From Nocardiopsis quinghaiensis (GTDB lineage: Bacteria > Actinomycetota > Actinomycetes > Streptosporangiales > Streptosporangiaceae): a DNA stretch of 64,000 bases. The DNA lies in contig NZ_ML703337.1 of NCBI RefSeq assembly GCF_008638365.1, positions 93,840 to 157,839 on the forward strand. The letters are read 5' to 3'. Position 1 is the first letter of the stretch. Every line of letters starts with the position of its first letter. The position numbers were made by a program, and so were the translations under genes. Shown in pieces: positions 1 through 7,966 of this stretch. The notes beneath the pieces are model-generated. The model saw only the letters and a list, made by a program, of their open reading frames with translations. It had not been told where the DNA came from and did not search any database.

Positions 1-35
1 GGGGCGGGTCCCAAAACCCCCGCGGGTGCCCCCCG

Positions 36-68
36 CCCCCCCCCCCGGGGGGGGGGGGGGGGGGGGGG
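36..68. repeat. C11/G22 homopolymer tract
   Basis: An 11-base C run is followed directly by a 22-base G run. The two could pair in a hairpin downstream of the ardC-like gene, but a pure homopolymer pair this close to the first base of the window more likely marks an assembly or sequencing edge. I see no gene in positions 1-91. Confidence 0.6.
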
Positions 69-91
69 CGGCGCCCCCACCGGTCAGGTGC

Positions 92-970
92 CTAAGCGGC
101 GACGGTGTCAGGCAGCGTGGCGGTGAGCGTGGACACGATCGCGTCGGCGACGGTGAGCACGCGGTCCGCGCTTGCCCGTGCGGTTTCGGCGTCCTTGGCC
201 CAGCCGGCTACGTAGGGCACCGAGTAGGGCAGGCTGTCCAGCCCGGCCATGGCGGTGACCAGGCAGGCGACCGATTCGGCCTCGACCTCTCGCGTGGCGC
301 GTCGGATGTCGCGTGTGTCGTGCTCGCAGGCGATGTGTGCCAACTCGTGTACCAGCGTCTTGACCGCCTGGGCATCGTCGACGTCTTCACGCACGCGCAC
401 GGTGCGGGTTTCGAAGTTCACCCATCCGTTGGCGGGTGCGGTGTCGCCGCGTTCGATCGTGTAACCGCGCCTGGTGATCTGGTCGGCGATCGTGTCCCAC
501 ATCTGCGGGGGCGCGGTTCCCTCCAGCACACGCGGTGTGGCGCGGTCGGTGTCGGGGAGCGGTTCGCCGTCGGTCTGGGAGACGTCGAACACCGACACCA
601 CCGTGAAGGAGCGCACCGTATAGCGCGGGTTACCGTCATCGTCGGTGACCGGTTCGCCGTCGTCACCGCGCACGCGGTAGCGCACCGGTGCGAAGATCCG
701 GATACCGCGCTCACCGCGCTTGACGTACCTCCCGACGTTCTTCCACTCGCCGTAGGGGCGAACGTCGGTGGCGTGCTCGTTCTGGGCAACGATCATCAAC
801 AGGTTGCCGAGCGAGTAGCGGCGCAGCCACGCGCGCGAGCGGATCAGGGCGCGCCATCCCTCTTCGGTGGTGAGGGACTCCACGGAAGCGGTCAGCGTGT
901 CGTGCGCCGCACGCAGCCGCTCCTGTCGCTGTTCGGGGGTGAGCTGCTTTCGCTTCTTCCTGGGAGCCAT
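92..970 (-). CDS. ArdC-like antirestriction protein with zincin peptidase domain
   Basis: A 292-residue protein. The first ~130 residues look like the ssDNA-binding ArdC N-terminal domain found on plasmids and integrative elements, with the segment SRAWLRRYSLGNLLMI around residue 45. A zinc-metallopeptidase motif, TLVHELAHIACEH, lies near residue 206 (HExxH). Family knowledge: ArdC proteins protect incoming single-stranded DNA against host restriction. The gene is last in a run of minus-strand accessory genes and has a hairpin 44 bp upstream of its start. The lysine/arginine-rich first ten residues fit nucleic-acid binding. Its presence suggests that this end of the window is, or was, mobile DNA. 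Function by family only. Confidence 0.8.
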   Translation of the reverse strand: MAPRKKRKQLTPEQRQERLRAAHDTLTASVESLTTEEGWRALIRSRAWLRRYSLGNLLMIVAQNEHATDVRPYGEWKNVGRYVKRGERGIRIFAPVRYRVRGDDGEPVTDDDGNPRYTVRSFTVVSVFDVSQTDGEPLPDTDRATPRVLEGTAPPQMWDTIADQITRRGYTIERGDTAPANGWVNFETRTVRVREDVDDAQAVKTLVHELAHIACEHDTRDIRRATREVEAESVACLVTAMAGLDSLPYSVPYVAGWAKDAETARASADRVLTVADAIVSTLTATLPDTVAA

Positions 971-1013
971 AACGGATCCAATCGGGAAACGTTTCTTTGC
1001 GGGTACAGGTCAC

Positions 1014-1044
1014 AACCCACCAGGCATGAAATGCCGCGTGGGTT
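1014..1044 (-). terminator. stem-loop upstream of the ardC-like gene
   Basis: The arms AACCCAC and GTGGGTT enclose a second pairing, GGCAT with ATGCC, around a GAA loop. It sits between the 1104-1478 gene and the ardC-like start, so it could terminate the upstream transcript or form in the 5' leader of ardC. There is no T run. Confidence 0.4.
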
Positions 1045-1065
1045 ATGGACAGAAACCGGGGATAT

Positions 1066-1095
1066 GGGGTGTCGCCGATGGGACGGCGACACCCC
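1066..1095 (-). terminator. perfect 11-bp hairpin after the 1104-1478 gene
   Basis: GGGGTGTCGCC pairs perfectly with GGCGACACCCC around an 8-base loop. It begins 8 bases past the stop codon of the 1104-1478 gene, the usual position of an actinomycete terminator; a T run is lacking, which is common in this group. Confidence 0.6.
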
Positions 1096-1103
1096 AGGTC
1101 GCC

Positions 1104-1478
1104 CTATTCGTCCGCGCGGTATGCGGACAGGTCGGAGACCTCTTCGCCGTCGGGCCCGTACAGACAGGACGCGAGGTATTCGGCGTTTTCGTCGCACCAC
1201 GCCAGCTGTTCGGGTGTGTAGTTCGCGAGGTATTCGGCGTCGCTCTCACTCGGGACCGTGGTCAAGAAACCGATGGCGTTACGCGCCACGGTGTCCTCGG
1301 AAGCACCGACAGGGCTTCCCAGGTCGCCACCTGCGAAGATCAGCGTGCTTCCGCAGTACAGGCGGTATGACCAGCGCTCCCGGGGAGCGGGTGACCAGTC
1401 GCGGGGGTAGAACCCGCCCGGTTCGATGATCAGGGTGTGAGGTTCAGGCGTGAATCCGGAAAGGACGAAGTTCGACAT
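1104..1478 (-). CDS. hypothetical acidic protein
   Basis: A 124-residue acidic protein starting MSNFVLSGFTPEPHTLI. I do not recognise a family. It has four cysteines/aromatics-rich stretches in the C-terminal half (YTPEQLAWCDENAEYL) and no signal peptide or membrane segment. It lies between a 100-residue orphan gene and the ardC-like gene on the same strand, so it is probably an accessory gene of the same mobile or plasmid-derived segment. The ribosome-binding site is weak (GGTGATG 5 bases before ATG). Confidence 0.5.
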   Translation of the reverse strand: MSNFVLSGFTPEPHTLIIEPGGFYPRDWSPAPRERWSYRLYCGSTLIFAGGDLGSPVGASEDTVARNAIGFLTTVPSESDAEYLANYTPEQLAWCDENAEYLASCLYGPDGEEVSDLSAYRADE

Positions 1479-1514
1479 GGCACATCACCCGTGGTGTCGC
1501 GGATTTACGGATTC

Positions 1515-1817
1515 TCAGCAGTTCTCGACACGCACGCCACCGCGCGGACCGAAGTACACGCAGCGGTCGGGATAGTCGAGGCATTCGGGAGACGCGTACA
1601 GGTGAATGCACGAATCCTCATCGACGGCGGGGGTGAGAACCGATTCCGGGTCACGGTTGACGTAGCGGAACGTCTGACGCCAGGAGCAACCGGAACGGAA
1701 CCGGTCGGACAGGGCGTCCTTCGCCTCTTGGATGGACCCGAACTGTTCCAGGTCGCTTTCCAGGTCGGACAGCGTGTATCCGCTACCGCCGTGCCATACG
1801 CCATACCAGGGGGACAT
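1515..1817 (-). CDS. hypothetical small protein
   Basis: A 100-residue protein beginning MSPWYGVWHGGSGYTLSD. I chose the ATG at 1817 because GGGAGAG lies six bases upstream; an in-frame GTG at 1853 would add 12 residues and overlap the stop of the next ORF. The sequence is acidic with four cysteines in the last 35 residues (SCIHL, ECLDY, RCVYF, ENC), which might bind metal or form disulfides. No family recognised. Part of the small minus-strand gene group ahead of the ardC-like gene. Confidence 0.55.
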   Translation of the reverse strand: MSPWYGVWHGGSGYTLSDLESDLEQFGSIQEAKDALSDRFRSGCSWRQTFRYVNRDPESVLTPAVDEDSCIHLYASPECLDYPDRCVYFGPRGGVRVENC

Positions 1818-1849
1818 AGAAATCTCTCCCGTGCGAGCGTTTTGCTTGG

Positions 1850-2068
1850 TCACTTAATTGATACCCACGACAGCGAAGCAAAACACCCGAAGGGAAGGTT
1901 TTTCTTGGCATTCTTCACAGGCCAAAAGGAGTCAGACACAAAGACATGAAGAGTGATACCAAGACGATAAGAAGCAAAGACAATAAAGCAGAACAGGAAA
2001 GGGAGGTGCAACAATACAAAAGAAACAATCAACCACACAGGATATGCGGTGGAAATAATAGAAGCCAT
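1850..2068 (-). CDS. possible small two-helix membrane protein, AT-rich
   Basis: A 72-residue reading frame starting MASIISTAYPVWLIVSF with two hydrophobic stretches (residues ~9-32 and ~36-46) and a basic tail. GAGG lies just before the ATG. The frame and its surroundings (about 1850-2060) are clearly AT-richer than the rest of the window, and codon use does not show the strong third-position GC of real genes here, so it is either recently acquired or not a gene. Its stop overlaps an alternative start of the next gene. Positions 2069-2335 contain no gene that I can support. Confidence 0.3.
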   Translation of the reverse strand: MASIISTAYPVWLIVSFVLLHLPFLFCFIVFASYRLGITLHVFVSDSFWPVKNAKKNLPFGCFASLSWVSIK

Positions 2069-2335
2069 CGCCTCAAGAAGCGATGACAGGCCCGCAGAGA
2101 GTTTGGTGGTAAGCCTGCGGCACCTGTCGGGAGGAGCTCGGGTACACCGCCAAGGCCCTCTACCTGGGAATATGCGTACGCAGACCTGTGCCCGCCATGA
2201 GGGCACACCGAAGAGCATCCCGACAGGCGAAGCGGAGGGCACCGCAGGAAAGGAAATCTTAATTCAGAAAAGAATGCCCGCCCCTGACCGCTGGACAGCG
2301 GACAGCGGACATCAAAGCTGAGAGCCGAGTTTCAC

Positions 2336-4756
2336 TCAGGATGATGCTTCAGCTTCTGCGAGCGCTGACCTGTGAGCTTCCCGCACCCGCTCGGCAGATT
2401 TACTGTCTGCCTTTTCATCATATGTTTTGGCCAGCGCTTGCGCCGCCTCGGCAGCGGTCGGATCTATTCGGAGCGCTCTTTGCAGCATCGAGATCGCTCG
2501 CCGCGGTTCCGCTTCCCCGGCACATGTGGTCAGCGTGGTGACCAACTGGTCCCGGATACGTGTGCGGACTCCTTCGGCCCACACGTAGTCGGTGTGGACG
2601 GCGAAGTCGTCGTCGAACATGGCCGCGGCGGTGGTCACGAGCGTGGCGGCGTCCTCGCTGTGGGCGGCCTCCTCCAGAAGCTGCTCGATCCGCCACAGAT
2701 CACACACCACCAAGTCGCGGTTGAGCTGGTAGAGGTCTCCGTCGTGGGTGATGACGCGACCGCCGTCCTCGCCCAGGAGGGGGCGGCAGGCCGTGCGTAC
2801 GGCGGTGCAGGCGTCGTGGAATCTCCTGATACCCCGATGAGGGGCGTCATGCGGCCACATGGCGTCCACGGCCGCTTCCAGGCGCACCCCTGCGGGATGG
2901 GTGGCCAGGTAGGCCAGGACCTCGTAGGCGGCTCTGCGATGTGGGCGGACTTGTTGGCCGTGCACGGCCAGGGTGATACGGCCGAGCACGGTCACCGAGA
3001 CCGCACGCGTCCGCGTGGCCGTGCTTTCCTCTGAGGACGGTGGTGGACTGGCGGATTCAGGGGTTCTCGGCTCGGCCTCGTGGTCGTGGTCCTGTTCGGC
3101 GGCGTCGTCGGGAGCGGTGGTGCTCTGGTGGGTCAGAGCCTGGTGCAGGTCCGCGGAGGTGGTGGGCGCCCATCGGTGGCCGACTATGTCGGTGAAGGGC
3201 TCGTCAGCGTGGGCGATGGTGCCGTCTGCGTCGATCGTGCAGGTCGCACCGGCGCCATCCGGCCAGGCCCCGAGCAGGACGGCGCTGAGAGGGGCACGTC
3301 CGGTGTGGGAGAGCAGGGAGGTGATCTCCTTGGCGACGGCGGTGTCAGCTCGCGTCAGCAGCACGAACTGGGGTCCGCCCAGAGCTTCGGGTTTGTCCTC
3401 TTCTTGCTCGTCCTCCGCTCGATGGCGGGCGAGGACCTGGAGCTGGAGCAGGGTGATGGCGTCTTCGACCGAGTCGGTGACCATCACGGGGGCGTCCTCG
3501 CTCAGTTGTGGAGGGCGCCGTGTGTCTTCCAGGAGGGTGCGCAGGTCGGCACCGGTAACGACGACGGTGAGGTCGCTTTCCGCGGTCTCCAGGGCTCTGG
3601 CAAGAAGTGTGCGGGCGGCCCCCTGCGCTCCTGGGCCGGTGACCCCCAACCCGGGAGCGCGTGCCAGGTCGATCAGCGCCAGGTCCTTGCCGGCCTTGTG
3701 GCCATCGCCGGCCCTGGCAGGTGCGGTGCTTCGGGACGAGGCCTCCACTGTGGTGTGTTCGTCGTCTGCTTCCTCGTCATCTCCGCCGTGCTGCGCTGGA
3801 AGGAGTTCGCGGCGCCGTTCGATGACCATTCCGGCCAGGACACCGGCCGCACCGGTGGTCATCGCCAGGACCAGTCCGCTCGGTAGGGACAGTCCCACAG
3901 CAGGGCCTTGGACGTCTTCGGCGTTTTCTTCGGCACCGGTGCTGTTGGATTCGGCGGGCGTATCCGGCTCTGTGGGCGGTGTGACGAGCACGCTGTAGGA
4001 GATCTCGACCCGGCGCTGTTCGGCGGCGTCGTCGGTGTCGAGCAGGTTGCTGTCACCCTCGCCGTGCACCTCGATCACCATGTCCTGTCCCAGGTGCGTA
4101 CGCAACGCCTTCGCGACTGCCTCCGCACGCCGTTCGGACAGGTCGAGGTTGTAGTCGGAGTCGCCCGCGGCATCGGTGTGCCCCGTGACGATGACCGGTA
4201 GCTCCGGAGCGCCGTGCTGAGCAATGAGGTCAGCGGTGGCTTTCACGTCCTCGGTCATCTCCTCGGTGAGCCCGGCCGAGTCGTACCCGAAGCTGTCGAT
4301 GAGGCGGGAGCGGTCCACGATGAACGGCTCCGCAGAGCTTTCCCGTTCGGACTGGTCCTGCTCGTCCTCCGCCCCTTGGGGAGTCTCTGCCGCTACAACG
4401 GGTGTCGGCGCTGCCTGTGCAACCGCCGGAGAGACGGTGACGGCGCCCAGGGTGGTGGCGGCGAGCAGCTGGAGTGGCCGCAGGAACCGCACCTGAGTGC
4501 GCTGTCGGCGCAGACGGCCAATGGCCTCAACGGCCAGAACGATCGAATACAGCCCCCAAAGGGACCAGAGCAGAAGGAGTAGGACAGCAGTGCCCACGCC
4601 TTCGGGGAGGCGGCCACTGCGCAGGTGCACTTCCAGACTGGTCGGAGACAGATCGAGTTCAGGCCAGGTCAGAGTGGTGGCCAGCCATGGCAGTCCGGCG
4701 AGCAGGGCGAGGGTGGTCACGAGTGCGGCGAGCTGGCGAAGGCGCTGATGTGTCAT
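2336..4756 (-). CDS. membrane protein with OmpA-like and BTAD domains, end of Tad operon
   Basis: About 806 residues from ATG 4756 (MTHQRLRQLAAL); an upstream frame extension of 87 residues overlaps the previous gene and is rejected. Order: two N-terminal membrane helices (~10-30, ~45-70), a further hydrophobic segment near 95-115, an OmpA-type peptidoglycan-binding domain with VTGHTDAAGDSDYNLDLS near residue 200, another membrane helix (~290-315), a linker, then a SARP-type winged helix (VTVLGRITLAVHGQQ) and a bacterial transcriptional activator (BTAD) helical-repeat domain to the end. Such a protein could connect cell-wall state to gene control or simply be a scaffold for the pilus. It is the last gene of the Tad operon, 7 bp after the previous stop. 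Confidence 0.8.
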   Translation of the reverse strand: MTHQRLRQLAALVTTLALLAGLPWLATTLTWPELDLSPTSLEVHLRSGRLPEGVGTAVLLLLLWSLWGLYSIVLAVEAIGRLRRQRTQVRFLRPLQLLAATTLGAVTVSPAVAQAAPTPVVAAETPQGAEDEQDQSERESSAEPFIVDRSRLIDSFGYDSAGLTEEMTEDVKATADLIAQHGAPELPVIVTGHTDAAGDSDYNLDLSERRAEAVAKALRTHLGQDMVIEVHGEGDSNLLDTDDAAEQRRVEISYSVLVTPPTEPDTPAESNSTGAEENAEDVQGPAVGLSLPSGLVLAMTTGAAGVLAGMVIERRRELLPAQHGGDDEEADDEHTTVEASSRSTAPARAGDGHKAGKDLALIDLARAPGLGVTGPGAQGAARTLLARALETAESDLTVVVTGADLRTLLEDTRRPPQLSEDAPVMVTDSVEDAITLLQLQVLARHRAEDEQEEDKPEALGGPQFVLLTRADTAVAKEITSLLSHTGRAPLSAVLLGAWPDGAGATCTIDADGTIAHADEPFTDIVGHRWAPTTSADLHQALTHQSTTAPDDAAEQDHDHEAEPRTPESASPPPSSEESTATRTRAVSVTVLGRITLAVHGQQVRPHRRAAYEVLAYLATHPAGVRLEAAVDAMWPHDAPHRGIRRFHDACTAVRTACRPLLGEDGGRVITHDGDLYQLNRDLVVCDLWRIEQLLEEAAHSEDAATLVTTAAAMFDDDFAVHTDYVWAEGVRTRIRDQLVTTLTTCAGEAEPRRAISMLQRALRIDPTAAEAAQALAKTYDEKADSKSAERVREAHRSALAEAEASS

Positions 4757-4763
4757 GGGTGCC

Positions 4764-5174
4764 TCACGGCGTGGTGGGTTCGGTGACCGGGGTGGCGCTC
4801 GCTGTCCCGGACGCGGTGCGCGGGCCCAGCGGGAGCAGGCGGAAGGTGTAGACACTCTGTGCGGTGACGGTGATGACGTCGCCGTCCACCGTTGCGGTGC
4901 CGTGGATCCCGGCCTCTGCGAGGAAGTCGTTCGCGGCCGAGACCGCGGCGGCGGGGTCCAGGGCCACGGTGCCGTCAGCCCGGTAGGCGGCCAGGTCGAT
5001 CTGCTGAGCTCCCGCACGTGCCGCCTCCTGGGCGAGCTGCAGGGTGCGGTTGCGCTCGCTCAGGGCTCCGCCGACGTCGAACACGAACGCCACCAGCAAG
5101 AGCAGGGCGGCGGCCATGACGATGAGGAACGCGGTCGCCTGTCCTCGGTCGTCGTGGGAGTCGGGGTACCTCAT
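4764..5174 (-). CDS. TadE/TadG-like pseudopilin
   Basis: 136 residues. The N-terminus has a charged stretch, RGQ, then a ~22-residue hydrophobic helix (ATAFLIVMAAALLLLVAFVF), the layout of TadE/TadG-like Flp-pilus assembly proteins (putative Flp pilus-assembly TadE/G-like family). The remainder, rich in Ala, Thr and Val, would be outside the membrane. The start ATG overlaps the stop of the preceding TadE gene by four bases, so translation is probably coupled. Confidence 0.8.
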   Translation of the reverse strand: MRYPDSHDDRGQATAFLIVMAAALLLLVAFVFDVGGALSERNRTLQLAQEAARAGAQQIDLAAYRADGTVALDPAAAVSAANDFLAEAGIHGTATVDGDVITVTAQSVYTFRLLPLGPRTASGTASATPVTEPTTP

Positions 5175-5593
5175 GGCGTGCTCCGATAGGTGTCCACCAC
5201 CGACGCCGCGGTTCCTTGAACGGTGCGTGTGCCGGGCACTCCCAGGCCGACCAGGTCGGACAGGTCCGCATGACAGGCGAAGGTCACAGACACCGTGGCC
5301 CCCGGAGCGAGTCCGCCCGTGTCCACCGACAGGTCGTAGGCTGCGCAGCTCAGGGCGTGCGTACGCACCGCCTGCGCGGCTGCGCTCTGGGCCGCTGTGC
5401 GGGCGGCGGCCGGAGTGCGTTCCAGGGTGGCGGCTCGGGCGGCGGCGTGCGCCGCGGCGTCAGCGGCCATACCCGCCGTGACCAGTCGGTGGGCGAGCAG
5501 CACCAGCATCGCGATCAGGATCAGGACCGGGGTGAGCAGGGCCAGTTCCGCAGATGCCGATCCCCGGTCCTCTGCGTTGCTGTGGCGGATCAT
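5171..5593 (-). CDS. TadE family pseudopilin
   Basis: 140 residues with the TadE signature: short acidic N-terminus, DRGSASAELALLTP, then a hydrophobic helix (VLILIAMLVLLAHRL). Two cysteines (SCAAYDL, FACHADL) in the outer part may pair. Family knowledge: TadE proteins are minor pseudopilins processed by a prepilin peptidase in Flp pilus assembly. It overlaps both neighbours by four bases. Confidence 0.85.
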   Translation of the reverse strand: MIRHSNAEDRGSASAELALLTPVLILIAMLVLLAHRLVTAGMAADAAAHAAARAATLERTPAAARTAAQSAAAQAVRTHALSCAAYDLSVDTGGLAPGATVSVTFACHADLSDLVGLGVPGTRTVQGTAASVVDTYRSTP

Positions 5594-6000
5594 GGGCCAC
5601 CGCCGCTGGGTGGTGTGTGGTGTTCGACGGGCCCGGAGACCGCGGTGCGCACGGGCCAGTCCAGGCCGGGGATCATCGTGGGCACCTGTGCACTCACCTG
5701 GACGGTGACGGTGGTGTCAGTGCGCTGCACGGTGATGGCCATGTCGTGGAGCAGGTCACCGCGTAGTTGGTCCGCGACCTCGTCGGCACGCGCGTGCCCG
5801 TCGGCTTCGGTCGCTCCCAGGGTGCGGGCCGCTGCTTGTCCGTGCTGGGCGATGGTCTGGGTGACCTGACTGGCGTGAGCCCACAGGGCGACCTGGACCA
5901 CGAGCACCAACAGCAGCAGCATCAGCGGGGTGGCGACCACCAGCTCGGCGCTGCCCCGGTCCTGGTCGGGGTCGGTGTGGTGCGGGAGGAGGCCACGCAT
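5590..6000 (-). CDS. TadE family pseudopilin
   Basis: 136 residues; the motif DRGSAELVVATPLMLLLLVL marks a TadE-type N-terminus with a single membrane helix, followed by an Ala/Gln/Thr-rich outer domain. Third pseudopilin of the series, overlapping the next by four bases and lying four bases after the Flp-like peptide gene. Confidence 0.85.
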   Translation of the reverse strand: MRGLLPHHTDPDQDRGSAELVVATPLMLLLLVLVVQVALWAHASQVTQTIAQHGQAAARTLGATEADGHARADEVADQLRGDLLHDMAITVQRTDTTVTVQVSAQVPTMIPGLDWPVRTAVSGPVEHHTPPSGGGP

Positions 6001-6004
6001 CGGC

Positions 6005-6172
6005 CTATCCGAGGCTGATGGACTCGGCCCACCCGAGGACCGCGTCGGAGATGAGGGCCAGAGCTCCGACGGCGAGGATGACCAGGGTGGCGATCACGGC
6101 GACGGCTTCGGTGGAGTAACCGTCATCAGAGCCTCTGCGAGGGCGGTCAGGGAGGTTGGGAAAAGGGAACAT
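6005..6172 (-). CDS. small Flp-like pilin subunit candidate
   Basis: A 55-residue gene, too short for most ORF lists. The product starts MFPFPNLPDRPRRGSDDGYS, then TEAVAVIATLVILAVGALAL, and ends DAVLGWAESISLG. A short basic leader, a glutamate five residues into the mature-like region and one long hydrophobic helix match the plan of Flp pilins. GGAG lies five bases before the ATG. It sits between tadC and the first tadE, where flp or a small pilin-like gene is often found. It may be the major pilin; no other candidate exists in the operon. Confidence 0.75.
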   Translation of the reverse strand: MFPFPNLPDRPRRGSDDGYSTEAVAVIATLVILAVGALALISDAVLGWAESISLG

Positions 6173-6191
6173 CGTCTCCTCCGGGTCGGGT

Positions 6192-7094
6192 TCACACGCT
6201 GGTGAGGATCAGGTGCAGGGCGGGGTAGCCGATCAGGACCAGGAATCCCGCGAACAGCAGGACCGTGGGCAGGCTCATCCGCTCGGTGGCCGACTGGGCC
6301 TCGGCCTCCAACTCGGCGAGGTGCTGCGTACGCAAGGACGTGGCCTTGGCCGAGAGACTGGCGCGAACCCGTGCTCCGTCGGCCCCGGCCAGGCGCAGGC
6401 TCGCGGCCAGTTCGGTGGCGGCGGGAACGTCGTAGCGCTCGCCCAGCTCTTCCAGGGCGGTCCAGGCGGGCTGGTGTTGGATGGTGGCGGTGTACAGGGC
6501 GGTGCGGATACGCCGCATGGCCCAGGTGTCGCTGGCCCGGGTGGCGTCGTCCAGAGCACCGGTGACTCCGGCTCCTCCGGCCAGGGAGATGACCACCAGG
6601 TCGCAGACCGCGGCGATGGTGTGGCGCATCTGCTCGGAGCGTTCCCGGGCCTGGTCGCGCACCTCCAGGTCAGGTGCCATCCACAGCACCGCGGCGAACA
6701 CGGCCCAGGCCAGCAGTCCGAACAGAGGTGACAGCGACAGCCCCAAGGCCGTGAAGATCGTTCCGAGCAGTGGCGGGACCACCAGGGCGAGAGCGGCCAT
6801 GGCGGCTTTCTGGGACAGGTAACCGGGCACGTCACGGTCGCACGCGGTCAGGCGTTGGCGTGTGCGCTGGGTCGGCAGCCCCACAGCGGCCAGGACAGGT
6901 ACCGCCGGCGCGCCGAGCCTGCGCGACCACCCCGGCTTTGAGGCCTGTTCGTGAGAGGGGGCGGGCTCGGCAGGCGGTGACGGGTCCTGCAGTAGCTCTG
7001 CCAGGGACGGCCGGGACAGGCGAGGCAGAAGGGCGAACCACAGCCCTGCGGCGAGCAGGCATCCGCCCATTGCGGCCAGGACGAACGGGTTCAC
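6192..7094 (-). CDS. tadC: TadC-like type II secretion F-domain membrane protein
   Basis: 300 residues from a GTG at 7094 that overlaps the previous stop (GTGA); a longer frame start at 7199 would run far into tadB. N-terminal membrane helix (NPFVLAAMGGCLLAAGLWFAL), a cytoplasmic region, two central helices (MAALALVVPPLLGTIFTALG and LFGLLAWAVFAAVLWM), the T2SSF helical domain, and a C-terminal helix (LLFAGFLVLIGYPALHLIL). Platform protein of the Tad pilus motor together with TadB. Confidence 0.85.
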   Translation of the reverse strand: MNPFVLAAMGGCLLAAGLWFALLPRLSRPSLAELLQDPSPPAEPAPSHEQASKPGWSRRLGAPAVPVLAAVGLPTQRTRQRLTACDRDVPGYLSQKAAMAALALVVPPLLGTIFTALGLSLSPLFGLLAWAVFAAVLWMAPDLEVRDQARERSEQMRHTIAAVCDLVVISLAGGAGVTGALDDATRASDTWAMRRIRTALYTATIQHQPAWTALEELGERYDVPAATELAASLRLAGADGARVRASLSAKATSLRTQHLAELEAEAQSATERMSLPTVLLFAGFLVLIGYPALHLILTSV

Positions 7095-7966
7095 GCCTCC
7101 ACCTCCTGTGCCTGCCGTTCCTGGTTCTCCTGGGCCAGCACCCGTGGTCCCAGGTCGGTGCGGGCCAGCCGGGAGAGCCACACCAGACCCACGGCCCACA
7201 GCACGCCGATGAGCACGAGCACGAGTTGGCCGATGCCGGTGTCGTAGGGGGCGAGGTAGTCCGCGTTGACCAGGGCGAGAGCGACTGCCAGGGCCAGGGT
7301 GGTGGCGGCGATGATGCGCGCCGAGGTACGTACCCGGGCGCGGGTCGCTGCGGTCCGGACCAACATCGCGGCCTGCTCCCGAGCGGCTTGGGCCAGGCTG
7401 GACAGCAGCCCGCCGAGATCGGCGGCGTGGCGGCTGGCCGCGCTGGACAGTGCCGCCACCACCAGGTCCGCGGTGGGCACGTTCACCCGGGTCGCGAACC
7501 GGTGCAGGGCGTCCTCGGGTGGCACGCCCTGTTGGAGTTGCTCAGCCAGGTGGGCGACGTCGGCGCGGATCGGTGCGGGAGCGGTGGGGACGGTGTGGGC
7601 GATCGCCTGGTGCAGGCCCGCGGCTCCGGCCATGAGGTCGCGGATCTGCTCGGCCCACCCCGCGACCGCCTCCACCTGGGCGACACGGGCGGTGTGGTCG
7701 TGGTCGGGTCCCAGCAGGCGCGGCAGCCACCACGTTCCGGCCGCCGCCAGGACTCCCGCGACAGGCCATCCGGTGATGACGCCGACCACCGCCCCGACCA
7801 GGACCGTGGAAGTCCCTTGGAGTACACGGGCTCGGGGCGTTCCCTCCGGGAGAGTGCGCGGCCCCTTTCTCCGAGGCAGGCGCTGCACGGCCAGCAGGAG
7901 CAGGAGCCAGGCCCCCGCACCCAGCAGCAGACCACCCGCTCCCCCGAGCACCAGTGCCGCCGTCAC
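7091..7966 (-). CDS. tadB: TadB-like type II secretion F-domain membrane protein
   Basis: 291 residues. N-terminal hydrophobic helix, central helices (TSTVLVGAVVGVITGWPVAG), a T2SSF domain with the typical acidic GxxLHQAIAHT stretch near residue 125, and two C-terminal helices. Paralogue and partner of the next gene. It overlaps tadA upstream and tadC downstream by four bases each, which implies coupled translation of the motor and platform proteins. Confidence 0.85.
   Translation of the reverse strand: MTAALVLGGAGGLLLGAGAWLLLLLAVQRLPRRKGPRTLPEGTPRARVLQGTSTVLVGAVVGVITGWPVAGVLAAAGTWWLPRLLGPDHDHTARVAQVEAVAGWAEQIRDLMAGAAGLHQAIAHTVPTAPAPIRADVAHLAEQLQQGVPPEDALHRFATRVNVPTADLVVAALSSAASRHAADLGGLLSSLAQAAREQAAMLVRTAATRARVRTSARIIAATTLALAVALALVNADYLAPYDTGIGQLVLVLIGVLWAVGLVWLSRLARTDLGPRVLAQENQERQAQEVEA

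Noticed and set aside
4757..5017. N-terminal extension of the OmpA/BTAD protein to 893 residues
   Set aside because: It overlaps the TadE/G-like gene and is Pro/Arg/Ser-rich without structure; ATG 4756 begins a normal membrane protein N-terminus.
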